Part shown: piece after piece, positions 10,511-22,878 of the stretch
How positions within the stretch are numbered: position 1 is the first letter of the stretch
Layout: each line of letters begins with the position of its first letter
Assembly: GCA_027924585.1 (NCBI GenBank)
Contig: BSBM01000319.1
Coordinates: 6,601,001-6,665,000, forward strand
Direction of reading: 5' to 3'
DNA: 64,000 nucleotides
Origin: Larix kaempferi
Lineage: Eukaryota > Streptophyta > Pinopsida > Pinales > Pinaceae
Translations under genes and position numbers: made by a program
The notes under the pieces: generated by a model
Seen by the model: the letters and a program-made list of their open reading frames with translations, nothing else
Database searches by the model: none
Told to the model about the DNA's origin: nothing

Positions 10511-12734
10511 CTGAAATATAATATAATTTTAGTTTCAAATATTTTGTTTTGCAGTTCATTAATAATCACTTCAGAGCAAGAAAAACATGATTGCCAACTT
10601 ATCACATGATATAAAAAAACATGTAGACGAGCATTTCCTCAGATTCTAAGTTAATTTAGAAGAGAATCAATGTAAAATCGCCATCTCCAATCAAAGACAA
10701 CATCACAATTAATATATTATGGTGTAATCCTTTCTGATTCTTAATTTTATAATGCTGCCCAAGAAAAGATTTTTGAAGAAAGATCTATCAGAATTTTTTT
10801 TTATTCCCTTGTGTGCTCTTTATCTATAATTACTCATAACAAACTATGTAGACTCCCAAGGCAAGCTTGGCACAGGTAAATTCCTTCATTCCAAAACCTA
10901 TGATGGTTGAGCAGAACACATACAAGACCACTCTATGGAAAGACCACTTAGTTTCAATACAACTAATCCTTTCTTCAATTGCAACAAGACAGGTGTTACA
11001 GTGCTGTTCAGTACAAAGAATTTGTAAGAAAAAAAGGGTCTCTGTGATTATGTTGAAAAGCTCCATCAGGGTCGTGCTTCTGGATTTTTTTCCTCAAATT
11101 CAGGTTGGAGAAACCACCTTGTTATAAGCTGCTTTCTTAGTCTCAGCATATGGTAGGTTCAATGCCTTCTCATCATGTTTTTATGTTAATAAACATCCCT
11201 TAATAGACCTTTTGACCTCTGGCAGTCCCTGCACAGTTGTAAAGCTGCAGCTGCAACAAGTTTCTCTCTTCTAGCACAGCCCTACTTATATTTTCAGCCA
11301 ATACTTAAAAAACACAGTTGTAAAGCTGCAGCTGCAACAAGTTTCTCTCTTCTAGCACAGCCCTACTTATATTTTCAGCCAATACTTAAAAAACGTGTTG
11401 CAGATGTCCCCATGCCAACTAATGTGCACTTATAAAGCATCTAGCATTGCCAATCTAATGAATCATGTTGCAAACATTCAGAAGAATAGCTTATAACATT
11501 TGTTGTCATTCACAAGCCACAGAGGATACTAACTTCTAGGTCATGTCTACTTAGGGAGATTTACAACTCTTTCCTTGGTAGAACACTCTGCATGTTTAGT
11601 CTGCAGGCTACTTCAACAGATTACTATCAGCTCTTTCGGTTAATTATTTTTAAGGTAACGAAATATAGTTTCATCTTTGAGAAGGTTTCTCCTCTTTCAT
11701 AAAGGATGTATTCAATGACTACCCAGAGCTCCTGAGCACCTTCTCTTAGCCAAAACCAAGGGTTAAGACAAGCTGACACAAGATGATATCCTCCAAGAGT
11801 TATGGATACTGATAATTCACTTGTAGGCTGAATTCAATGGAAGATGCAACAGTAGTCTTAAAAAAGTAACTTTGAGATGGACCCAGCTCTGTCAGTATGA
11901 AATCATGGGAAAGAATTCAATATAGTTACAATGGTTCTCAATTTTCATTACTTCGTTACCCTGCAGATTTGAAGATTTAAGGAAGGCTGATAGCTCTGCA
12001 TGAAATCACAAATTCAGTCATTACTTCGTTGCCCTGCAGATTTGAAGATTTAAGGAAGGCTGATAGCTCTGCATGAAATCACAAATTCAGTTTAATTGGA
12101 CTTGACTTTGGCTTAAGAAAAAAGGTATACCTTGGCAACAAGTGGCATTTTCCTCCTCGGACAAGTTAAAAGACCAGCCATTTTCATCTTTGTATCTTCA
12201 AGCAGAGGGTTGCATGGGACAGTCGTTAATTGATGTAATATTCTTGTGTTGCTTCAGTTGTGTGTTTGTTAAAAATGTTGCATTCATTATTTTTTAGTAG
12301 TCTTGCTGTTAAATTTATTTATTATTGCTTGTTCATGGTTCTCTACCTAATTCAATTGTTTTGCAACTGTCTTGAACAATGGTCACCCTCCTTGGGTTGC
12401 TAGTCAAGTGACAATTTTCTATTAAAACCCCCCACCCAACCATGAGTCCTTTCTTGAGTCTATGAGTTCAAAACGGAATTTATCTGCTAGGGAGGTAAAT
12501 ATGTATGTCCGACATTGCAAATTGCAAATTGCAAATACACAGGGTCTGGCATTCCTGTTGGAGTATTGGACGAGAGCCCTTTTTCATATTTCTGTTTTCA
12601 ATCTGACTTGAGAATAGAGTTACAAAATGTTTGTTTCCTTTTTGCTTTCATGTTGTAAGTACATAGAATCTTGGATATCCTGTTACAAAATGAAAGTTTC
12701 AATGATAATTCTGATTATGCCTATGTTTTTTTGG
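10511..12734. other. No gene recognised; two short tandem duplications and one candidate minus exon
   Basis: Two perfect or near-perfect duplications stand out: 81 bp at 11233-11313/11314-11394 and 73 bp at 11945-12017/12018-12090. On the minus strand, near 12220-12133, an open stretch (NPLLEDTKMKMAGLL...PLVAK) ends at a good GTATACC donor and could be an exon, but I do not recognise it. The remainder has no support as coding. Confidence 0.45.
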
Positions 12735-12736
12735 CT

Positions 12737-12976
12737 TTCTGTCATTAGAAGATGGGAGCATCAAAGACAATGAGAATTTTTCATCATAACTTAACGCATA
12801 AATTTCCAGTGCAGCATGCTAAATTTTTGAAAGATCTCTGGCAAAACCCAAATCAACTTTCTCAAGAAATGGTACGATGCATGGAAGATATTTTCATCCA
12901 TCTTGCAGACCCTGTAATGGTTTCTTCCAAGTTCTCACCTTCTGCAAGAAATTATTCTCCAAGATATCCTTTATAG
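12737..12976 (+). pseudogene. MIP1-type leucine-zipper/DUF547 protein, exon fragment
   Basis: After a TGTCATTAG acceptor, the frame from 12752 gives NPNQLSQEMVRCMEDIFIHL followed by ADP and a Ser/Pro-rich tail (SSKFSPSARNYSP). NPNxLSEEMVRCMxxIYxxLADP is the signature just upstream of the DUF547 domain in plant ternary-complex-factor MIP1-like proteins. The N-terminal coiled coil and most of DUF547 are absent nearby, so this is a relic or a widely split gene. The upstream residues of the frame (MGASKTMRIFHHN) do not look like the family. Confidence 0.65.
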
Positions 12977-13772
12977 TGCATATTACTACTTCTCTATCGT
13001 CATTTTCTGACTCGTCATATTTCTTCTCACTTGCAAGAATCTCAGTGGTGGATTTCCGGGTTATGGAGGAAGTATTAGGGACATAAATAATTTTTTATCC
13101 TTACAGTACCCGTGGGAAGCTGCGATGGGACATAAATCAACATTTCATTACTAACTACATATGAGTTGAGACATACATGATACACACAAGTTAATTAGTG
13201 TATCTCAAACGTTTATGATTTTGATTCTGGAGATTTGTTAGTTGAAAAATTAGTGTGTTGCATGAGTCATGAAGTGAAACTCACGTTTTGGGTCAATATC
13301 TATAATTCTTTAATGATGCATGTATGCATAATATTTGTGGTTTGGCAATTTATTTGAGAAGTATTTTGTTTTTGGGATTAAGTATTTTTTTGGTAAAACA
13401 ATCCCTATCTATATCACTATATTTGATGCCTTTTATATTTATCAATTCACTCTCTCTCTCTTTCTCATTTTTTTTTGGAGGGAAGGGGGTGGTTGTTGAT
13501 GTAGCATCTTGTATGTTTTGGACATATTTTTATATAGGAAATTCTTTAATCATATTTAGTGCCATGTGAAGTTCTTGTATGGTTTGAATAGTAGTATTTG
13601 TATGGGGGATCATGAGTTGTCCCTTCATTTTTTCTAATTTTATTGTATTTTTTAATTTTTGAAATGAACCCTTTTCATGACTACAAATATTCAAAATTTT
13701 GCATGCTTTGATCCCATCCTGATTTTTAAATGAATCCCATTTGTGAAGGTTTGATTGCAATTATTTTGGCAG

Positions 13773-13838
13773 GCTTATCTTGAATGTGAAATTCCAAGAA
13801 GTCACTTTGAAGCTCTTTGCACTCATGCAGAAGGTGTG
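13773..13838 (+). pseudogene. Possible DUF547 exon fragment
   Basis: A TTATTTTGGCAG acceptor precedes an open stretch reading AYLECEIPRSHFEALC, ending at a GTGTGG that could be a donor. DUF547 proteins contain AFLEHGIPxS-type sequence, so this may be a second exon of the preceding MIP1-like relic, 0.8 kb downstream on the same strand. The segment is short, so the call is weak. Confidence 0.35.
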
Positions 13839-16800
13839 GCTAACAATACGTGCTATTGGTTGTTTTAGAAATGTTTTAAGTTTTCTTAGAATATAAAATA
13901 AAAGCTATTTTTTTGTGGAAGATTGGCATGGCTTATTATTGTTTCACAGAGAGCTTACACAGTTGAGAGGCATTCTTTCAATGCTATTATTATTGAATAT
14001 GTTATTTTGAGAATGAAACCTCCTATACACCACCCACAAGTAGTATGCACTTTCAGTTTTAGCACTAGACCTTTCTTGATTTGTCTACACTAAAAGATAC
14101 CTAACCACATCAATCGTCTGGGTAGGCATTAGACACTTCACAAGTTGAAGATTTTAGAGGAGCATAGTCATTATGTCATTGATCACTTTGACCCACTTGT
14201 TACCGTTTCTCTCAGCTGTGGAGTTCATTTTTCTCCAGCAGTACCAGATTTCTAGGAATTCTCAGTCTCAGCATTGAGGCTCCAATATATTTCATGAATT
14301 CAAGTTATCCGAGATAAAGGTTCATCTTTTGTTTCAATTATAACCTTCTTCCCAGTCTGGAACCAGTCAATTAGATAAATAGCATTGATTTATAATACCT
14401 TATCTTTTAATTAATTTTCATTGTTTTAATATATTTGATAAGCTTTAGTTGGTGTTGACTATGAAGAACAACAGTCATAAGCGAAGCCTGGGAAAAGAAC
14501 CAATAAAGTGCTCTCCTTCGCCAGTTTAGAATATATTACTCAGAAACCATATCCAATCCATGTCAAGAATTTGGCCAATCAAGAATTCATAAACCAATTC
14601 CATTAGTAAACTACGTTTTACTTGCTCCAAGTTAGCCCACATGGTAATAAACCAATTCTAGTAACTGAGATTCTTCCACTAAGGAAAATCATGCCTAGAA
14701 CTCACCTTCTTTGGTGTTCAGTTAATCTCACTCAACCAAGTTAAAAACCACCATAAACTTGTAACCAAAAACTTCACCTAGCTTTCCTTTGTACAATTAG
14801 GAATTTTTTACCTGCTACCTAATGATCAAAACATCACACATTGAATCCATCATCCCCACTTTATAATATAACAAGTTAAATGCAATATCTCAAATTTTAT
14901 AATAATTATCTCATGAAGATAACTTGGTTTTATAAAGAATGAAAATGTTGTGAAGAAATAAATCATATTATATGAATATTATGCTATACATAAATAGAAT
15001 GGTAGTAAAAATATTTGAATATAAATTGAGTACAATGAAAATATTTGATTCTCATGTTTTTTTTTACTAATAAAGGTGAAAGTCAAATTCCAAGGCACAT
15101 TCATTCCCACAAGATCATTTTTCATATCCAATGAGTTTGTATGAATGAAGATGCTCACTTCCACCAACGATGACAAGGTCAACGATCACTACAAACCACT
15201 TCATACTTTGTTCAATGTGAAGTTAATATTGTAGACATGCTTATGTCTAATTAAACATAATTATATGTATTATATATACAAATTTGCATAGGCCGAATTT
15301 GTACGTGTTCACTTTTTTAAACTTTATGGTCTATAAGACTATACTATAATAGTTGTGTGTACATATTTAGTTGTAAGGTGAGTGTTAATATTTTCTTAAA
15401 ATAAGTTTCAAAGTACAAAAAAATAACATCGTGAGCATGGTCCATTTAATACTATCTTTATGATATGAATTGATCATCAACACATTTACGTTTTCATATC
15501 TAATTATCATATGCTTAAAGTCATTCATCAAATTTGACTATTATTAAATATAATATTAAATGGAGTTTTAGGTAATTAGGTGTATAGACACAATAATGCA
15601 CTAGAAAATATTTCACGATCTCACTTTATAAACTATATGGTCCATAAGATTATATTATAATAGTTGTGTAGACATTTCATTATAAGGTACATAGAGGTTT
15701 ATTATTTATTTACTTAAAAAACATAAAAAAAAATAAAAAATAAAAAAATTAATGTATTTCCATATACTTATTGTAAGTATAGGCTCAATATCGTTATGAT
15801 TCATTCAATGCACAAATACATTTTCAACTAAGTATGTTGATATTCATATATTTAGATTGGGTGTTAGAGGTTATGCAACTCACATTCGTATGACTTCATT
15901 GTTGATTTTTAATTGGCATAATGGACATACCACTCATACTTGTCTAAAACTTTAATTTAAAGGAAAAATGGTCATGTTTACTTACCACTTTCTATCTATT
16001 GGTCCTCTCGGTGTTCCTTTGCCCCTTTTGGGGCAATTGCTAGTTATATTGTGTTTCATTTATAAGAAGAGTATGTCTTGATTTGTCATGTAAAGCTTAT
16101 TGCCCATTTAGGTCCATTGGACAAGAACAAGTGCTAAAAAAAATGAATTAAAAATTATAATTTTCCTTTTTTGGTGTCAATTTAATGTATAATATTCTTC
16201 GTTTGAATCCACTACTATTTCATTAATATAAAAAATAATCATAATAGGATAATTGGTCTATATAAATTGTTTTGATAAAATGTAGTAGAAAATCAAACCT
16301 TAGTGTGGAGAGATATTTCAATTCAATCTTAGTTTAGTTAATCTAATGTTGCTCATTAACTTTTGAAAGTATGAATAAATTGATCATTCAACTGAAAGTG
16401 AAGGATTCATTGATGTTGAGTTTTTATTAGCAAACATTCAATATCTTCCACATTTTATAGATGTATAATGAAATAAAATGATCAATTCTAATATATGTTG
16501 CTTTTGCTTTTGGTAGCTCAACCATCTACTTGATGTTGTAATTGTCTTTTCTCAACATTGTATTTTGACCCGAAGACATATTTTATTGCAATGGTTACAA
16601 AAATATTGGAAATCTTGGTTAAAGAAAAAACTTGATAAGTAATCTATAAATGTAGATACATTAAAACATAATTAAAACTATACATTGGAATAAACCTGGA
16701 TGCTGGGTAGCTTAACCTGTTGCATCCTTATTTTTAAATTATAATGAAACAAATACAAATATTTATTTCTAAATAAATCAATCAAAACAATTTAAAAGTC

Positions 16801-17977
16801 ATTTAGTTAAAGCTATCAATATATTGAGTTGAGTGAAAGGCTTCTTTAGAAAATTTATGTGGGTTATTTAGGAATAGATTCCTTCAGTGGGTTAGGAGCT
16901 AGAACTTTCCAATGCCCATGCAACCATGGTTGAAGACATCCATTGTACCCATTGTACCCAAATAATAAATTTCAATAAATATGTTGGTTATATGGTTTAA
17001 AGCTGATACAATTATACATTCATTATGATTTCATCGTGTCACTTACGAGAATAGAACCTAGGTGGGAAGGATGACATTCCATCTCACAACCACTCGAGCT
17101 AGACCCAATTGCCACATTAGTAGGTTAAATAAAATAAGATAAGTTTATTAATGTCCAACTAATGACAATAATAGTGGGTAGATGTCACGTAGATGTGACT
17201 TAGAGGTTGGTGACTTAGAGGTACAACCAATGTGAGTTCATAGTGGGAGTGAAAAAGCATACCCCAACCCTATTTTGCAAAAAACCCAAAAGCTAAATCC
17301 ATTGTCTTACTAATATGTTTGAGCTTTGAACCATTTCTCATAAAAAGTGTGCTAGAGAATGCCATTTAGGCAAAGTAATAGCTTTAAACTAAGTTTCTTG
17401 CTGATGTGTGATGAACCCTCCTCAATATTGTTAAACTAAATCTCATGGTAGCATGCTAAAATCTATTCCTCTTCAATCTTGTTGATAAGCTCAAACAAGT
17501 ACTTGAAATTGTATGTCAAATAATTGGTCATTCTGTGCAACCAAAAGGAAACATTGACCCTTACTTAGATCAACAAGCTCATAGCAAGCGATTTGTGTGT
17601 ACACTAAATTGCATCTATTTTTCATAAACATCTTTCTTGTATAAGTCAATTTTCATTATGGTTCAACATCTCTATCATATGCACATGGAGATTCCTCTTT
17701 GAACACTTTCATTATACTAGCTTACCAATTTTAATTGGTCTTTATGTTTGCTTATATTCATTGTTGTTATTGTATTTTTCCTTCATTTGCAGAAAAAAAT
17801 TACATATACCAGATATTTCCAACATCAAATATAAATATATTACATCTTCTTGTACACTACTTCCTTCCATGCTTAGTATTTTTCCTGCATTCACCTTTTT
17901 TTCACTTCAACAATTTCTTCTCTTCCTCTTCTCAAGTTCTCTCATAACTACATCAATTCCACCTTAATATGAGATAA

Positions 17978-18060
17978 TAAGGAAAATAGTTATAAAAGAA
18001 GAATTTTAATGCATAAGTAATTCTCCAACATAGTAGTTGAAATCTATATAAAGATGGTAT
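17978..18060 (+). repeat. Dispersed repeat copy 1 (GGAAAATAGTTATAAA family)
   Basis: GGAAAATAGTTATAAAAGAA is followed by AAGTAATTCTCCAACATAGT and AGTTGAAATC. Copies with the same order of blocks occur near 20199, 33907 and 38801. The element type is unknown. Confidence 0.6.
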
Positions 18061-20198
18061 CTATGTAGAAGGTAGCACAACCAAGCTTAAATTTGATGGG
18101 TACTCCTACCCATCATATGACGTTTGATATTTATTTTTCCCATCGATCAAATATGATGTATTATATGTGTTTTTATTCATTTTTGTTGTGAATACAAGAG
18201 AACTTTGGAATTACTATTATGATTAAAAAACACATTTTATTTTGGTAAATACTATTATAGTGTTAAAAGCACAAAATAATTATGAAACTGCATTTAACAT
18301 AATTATCAAAAGGCATAATCTATACAAATAGGAAGACTTCCTATAATTCCAATTCCTTCCAATAGATAAGAAAATAAGAAGTTATTAGGTATTGGATCGA
18401 AACATTTGATGTGTTCTACATCATAAGGAATATAACATTGTTACAAACTTAAAAAAAAAGAGAGAACATCCTTAAATATTTTAGATTATTTTTTGTTTAA
18501 CTTCTTTTAAATTTCATATACCCCATCCCATTCCACCATTGATGAATCAAACTCTATTAGTGACACTATCATAAGTTATCCAATGCAACTGATGGTAGTT
18601 TTGTTCTTCATACATCCATCATAATGTTTTGCCTTGAGAATCCTTTCTTACTTGTGACTACTTGCATGAATAATAAGTATGTCTACCATAATATAAGATG
18701 TTTAGAAAATTTGTGACTTTTGCAAATTTATATAGGAATCCCATACACCACACATCCATTCAACAACCCAAATATTAATGGAAACATTGATTAACTATGG
18801 ATTTGTAGGACAAAATTCAAGTTAAGTTGTTACCTCATGTGCCATGGGGCTTCCACAAGTAGCATGTAGCAACCCATCTTCTCATGATCATAGGTTTCCC
18901 ACCCTATCAAACACCCCTCTCAAAGAATATTGTATTATTTCCATGTTCCAAATATTATTCAAGCATATCCTCACAATTGGCATGCCTTTATAGATAAGCT
19001 TGTCTTGAATGCTTTGACGGATATTTATTTTAAATAGGTTTCTTTATATGTTGATAACACCAACACTACTTACATCTACATTAAAAAAACAATATTGCAT
19101 ATGCCAAATCAATGACTCTAATCATGGAAATTAATAGCTTTGCCTACAACAATTTGATTTAGTTTCATGATCTTTGCAATAAAATCTTTATGATAATTAT
19201 TTCAAGGTACATTAAGAGATTTGTATTTTGATTATGCAACTGTGTTTGTAATATGTAATGAGAGATTAGGGTCCATACAATTCAACTTGAGTTCTTACAT
19301 GGTCGATGATCTTGTAGTAGAAGTTAGATTTGCGAGACTGATCTATATGATCTATAATTAGAATATGACCTCAAGCCCTCAACCCATCTACCTATTTTTA
19401 ATGCAATTCAATCTAAATATGTATTCATGTGGCCAAAACACACGACAACATTAAATAAAGACATGACATAGTGATGGAACTAACTTGCTAAGAGTTATAT
19501 AACACTAATATTTGAAAATTGATACTTGAGATGGATAATTGTAGCATGGTAGGATCTGGCCTATACAAAGGAAAATTTGATTCAAGTTATGTCTTTGCCC
19601 CATAATATTTTGGATGCCAACATATCCCGAATTAGTGGGAACATGGATATCATCGAGTTTTGGATTTTTTGTATATGATTTAAACTTGGGATTTAGGAAT
19701 CGAAATTTACAACCAAGGAGCAAGTCGCTCAATGTTCAAGTGCCGTTATAATATTGCAATTTGCATGCACATACTAGTAGACATTGACAATGAATTAAAT
19801 CATGTTGTAACAAAAGACCTAATAAATTGTTGGTTGCATTCATTATCTCAAGAATCCAATAACAATTCTTTGTGATTGTTTTATGACTTCTACATTAAGC
19901 ATTAAGGCCATAAGGAGAGTATGCTTCCATAAGGAGAGTATGCTTCATAGAAATGAGCCACAAATGAAACAATAATTTGAAGGGAAAAACAATGCATGGT
20001 TGCTTTCAACTTATTCTCTTATTCTCTTTGATTTTAGAACAATATAAAAAATGGATGTATATATTTATCCATCAATTCATCTGTATGGTTCATTCTTCGT
20101 TAATCCATTTATACACCTTATACTTCACTATTACAGTGCAGATTTTTAAACTACCAACATATGAATGTAAAAAACAAATATGAATAAATACCCCTAAA

Positions 20199-20275
20199 GG
20201 AAAATAGTTATAGGAGAGAGGACTTGTTAACTTGTAATTAATACTTCTACATGAATGGAAAAAAGACATTATATT
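20199..20275 (+). repeat. Dispersed repeat copy 2
   Basis: GGAAAATAGTTATAGGAGAG, then GGACTTGTTAACTTGTAATT and AATACTTCTACAT: the same block order as the other copies, more diverged. It lies about 280 bp before the Gypsy 5' LTR. Confidence 0.5.
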
Positions 20276-20551
20276 AAGGAAAATGGTTTTTTTCTTAGAC
20301 ATGCAAGAATTGAATAGGTGATCTCACACTTAATCTTTATAAAAGAGTTGTTTAAAAATTAGATTTAATTTGGATAGACGTTTTTCACTGGAATTAACAT
20401 TTTTTTTGTGTATGTGTTTTAAAAGTTTGAGAATTATAACCACGATTTTTTTTAAATTTATGTCGGATTTTTTCAAAATCTTACTAGGAAAATCAACATT
20501 ATAGAACTTTTAGACTAGAAGCTTTACACATGCCATTGCTAACTATCCTAC

Positions 20552-21988
20552 TGTTGGAGCCTAGGTCGTAGCTGTGGTAAAGCTGCGAATTTTGGGGAAA
20601 ACACAAGTATGAAAGGAAAGTGCTAATTTTGGAACAAGCACTAAGTTTTGGGCAAGAAGGAGACGGTGCGCAGTACGGTGCCAGATGGACAAGCTCAGTA
20701 AAGATTATGGACCGGAAATCGTGGAGCTCGCGCGCACGTCATCGAAGAAAGAAGGTGGCTCAGCTACCATAATAAATAAGGCGATGGAGTAGAGGGCTCA
20801 GCTACCCTCATTTAAAGGCTAAGTACAGAAGTTATGGTTGCTCGGATCAAGGAGGAGCAACGGACCAGAGCATTGAAGGCGAAGGACGATCGCCCATACC
20901 CACAATCTGCGCCGGAATTCATGGAGCCTGCAGGAAGCGGCGACATGACTGCAAGCAGCGCCTACAGTACACCTAGCCATGTGCGTGGTTAGGGTTTTTG
21001 GGAATCACTGTTGGGAAAGGCCCACAGTTTTGTAAAGGTGCGACCGCCATGGCCACCTATATATATGAACAATTGTAATGGATAAACGTTAGCTAGAGTA
21101 AGTTGGATGTTAGATAGAGAGAAAGTTAGCAAGTAAGAGTTAGACACTCTTGAGGATAGATCATGTGTTGATTGTCCTTTGGTATGTTTCTACTGTGTGT
21201 AGAACTAGAGTAGAATCGGATAGCCGAGGAGCTATTCCCTGAGTTGCCAGACAGTCTGTGTGACGTCTGCGCCTTTGTAATCTCTATAGAGAAGAGACTA
21301 GTGAAGAGAAGGGCTCCCAGCTGTGTGCGTGGAGTTTCCTGTAAAGATCTAAGGCTGCAGCTGTGTGCGCAGCATATTGTATAACTCTATGGTTTTCTGG
21401 TTAATATAAACTCCCGTGGACGTGGTTTTCCTTGAGGAGATGAGTTTCACATATATCTTCTTGTTATAATGTTTGCGTGAATGATAACTATTTAGAGTTC
21501 ATTATCTGTGTATGCAAGACCCCTGTATTATCTTTGTGACTGTTTGAGCGGGTTGGAAAGGTCCCTTGATAGCTATAAGTGTTAAGTACCGAAGAAGTAG
21601 TAACGCGCGGTCGCTGCTGCGAGAGAAGACTGCGTTACTGCGCTGGATGTGAAGGGCGAGGAAGTATTTAGCGCGTCGACGCAAGGAATAGTTGCCTTCT
21701 GCGCTAGAGAGGAGAAACTGCGCAGTAGGCCTGCCGAGGAAGGAATCCGCGCAGCTGCGCCGAGCGGCCTGCGGGAAAGTCCGACCGCCGATATCTGAGG
21801 AACCATTCAAGGAAGAGCAATCTCCGCGTCACCCAGGTTAAGGAAACCTGATTCCTTAACCCCCCCATAGCCACTTCGGGTGAGACCTCGAGCTGCTGCG
21901 CAGCTCGTTGCCGAGAGGGCCAGTGCGCCAAGGGGTTTTGTTGTTGCGCTTCATTAAAACCCGGGTCTGCCCAAGAAAGCAGCCAACA
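20552..21988 (+). repeat. Gypsy 5' LTR, 1437 bp
   Basis: Starts TGTTGGAGCCTAGG and ends GCAGCCAACA. It is the same length as the 3' LTR and differs at seven positions (five transitions, two transversions by my count, for example C/T near 20575 and G/T near 20683). It contains a TATA box, then U5-like sequence rich in CpG and TGCGC motifs. Confidence 0.97.
21057..21067 (+). promoter_or_regulatory. Gypsy LTR TATA box
   Basis: CCTATATATATGAAC about 505 bp into the LTR is the best core-promoter candidate; transcription would start about 30 bp downstream. The identical site in the 3' LTR lies at about 32947-32957 and could drive read-out into flanking DNA. Confidence 0.6.
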
Positions 21989-22365
21989 AATGGTTCCGTT
22001 GCCTTGTGACTTATTACTGTGAGTTGTTATTTCGGCAACGTGTGAGATACTGTAGGAGCCAACAAATGGTTCCGTTGCCGCGTGAGCGAGACTTCTTATT
22101 TCAGTGATGTGCGAGATTGACGCGCAACCTAGAGAAAGAAAGGAGCCAACAAATGGTTCCGTTGCCTAGTGACCTTGTTATTGTGAGACTTGTTATTTAG
22201 CCGATGCGCGAGATCAAGGAGAACAAATGGTTCCATTGCTTTGAACCCTGTTGTTGAGCCAACAACTGATTCCGTTGTCTTGCGACTTACTGTTGTGAGA
22301 CTTATTATTTCCAAGACATCTGAGATCGTTGCTGAAGCCAGCAAAAGGTTCTGTTACACTGAGAC
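21982..22365 (+). repeat. Leader array: about six copies of LTR-end plus primer-binding site
   Basis: GCCAACAAATGGTTCCGTTG, made of the last seven LTR bases, two linker bases and the primer site, recurs at 21982, 22058 and 22145 without change. It then recurs in diverged form near 22219 (GAACAAATGGTTCCATTG), 22258 (GCCAACAACTGATTCCGTTG) and 22337 (GCCAGCAAAAGGTTCTGTTA). Most copies are followed by a similar TTGTGACTTATT...GTGAGACTTGTTATTT block. Spacings are roughly 76, 87, 74, 39 and 79 bp. Similarity falls with distance from the LTR. Confidence 0.9.
21991..22003 (+). other. Primer-binding site, tRNA-Asp-like
   Basis: TGGTTCCGTTGCC begins two bases after the 5' LTR. It is complementary to a tRNA 3' end and resembles the plant tRNA-Asp site TGGCGCCGTTGCC except at positions 4-5. 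Athila-type elements are reported to use tRNA-Asp. The two mismatches make the exact primer uncertain. Confidence 0.65.
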
Positions 22366-22380
22366 TTGCTCAGTTGACAA

Positions 22381-22866
22381 ATGTGTTACTGGAATCCTAC
22401 AGCTAAAGAAATTGGAGACTGGTTTGATTTAAAGGCTAAAGAGTTCGCTGAACAAGAAAATAGAAGTTCTACGCTCCAAACAGAAGACTGGTTACAGAAG
22501 TATATTTACACTGACCTTCACAAAATTTTCTTTGTTACCTTTGCACTGGAGTTACACGCTTGGATAGCCAAGTTAGCAGATTCTAGGCCTACTGTGCATA
22601 TTGATCGACCCGTCGCTTGGACGCCTGAGCTAGTCAGTATTGTGAAGCGGATAGACAATCCTGTGTCCCGCGCAGTAGACTTTTGGTTGATTAGTCTATT
22701 GAAAGGTTTCATCACCGAGTTTGCAGTAGATACAAGAAAAAGTTTCAGTGAAGCTGAGAGGAATTTCTTCCAAGTACACAGAGGTAAGTTCTTAAATTCT
22801 TTGAACTTATGGATTAAAATGCTTCTGTATGAAAAAGGAAAGCTATGTATTACTTCTGATGAATAG
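22381..22866 (+). CDS. Gypsy leader ORF (161 codons) in frame with gag-pol
   Basis: An ATG-initiated frame follows the leader array and ends at TAG 22864-22866. The protein is helical-looking and rich in Trp, Phe and Leu (EDWLQKYIYTDLHKI, VDFWLISLLKGFITEF, LNSLNLWIKML) and has no zinc knuckle. I do not recognise a family. It is in the same frame as gag-pol: after the amber come only four codons (His, Arg, Gln, Val), then the gag-pol ATG. It may be the true N-terminal part of Gag, cut off by a single stop, or a separate leader protein. No motif such as CAATTA follows the amber to support programmed readthrough. The frame itself is real and intact, since it holds for almost 500 bp in a recent element. 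Confidence 0.6.
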   Translation: MCYWNPTAKEIGDWFDLKAKEFAEQENRSSTLQTEDWLQKYIYTDLHKIFFVTFALELHAWIAKLADSRPTVHIDRPVAWTPELVSIVKRIDNPVSRAVDFWLISLLKGFITEFAVDTRKSFSEAERNFFQVHRGKFLNSLNLWIKMLLYEKGKLCITSDE

Positions 22867-22878
22867 CATAGACAAGTA

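Larger units (their letters stand above)
13840..20551. other. Long AT-rich region without recognised genes
   Basis: About 6.7 kb with no open frame above about 75 codons that looks like a protein. It includes two diverged direct repeats (about 15309-15400 and 15620-15705, sharing CTATAATAGTTGTGT and an AAGGT tail) and two copies of a dispersed repeat described separately. It is probably old, decayed transposon sequence. Confidence 0.6.
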
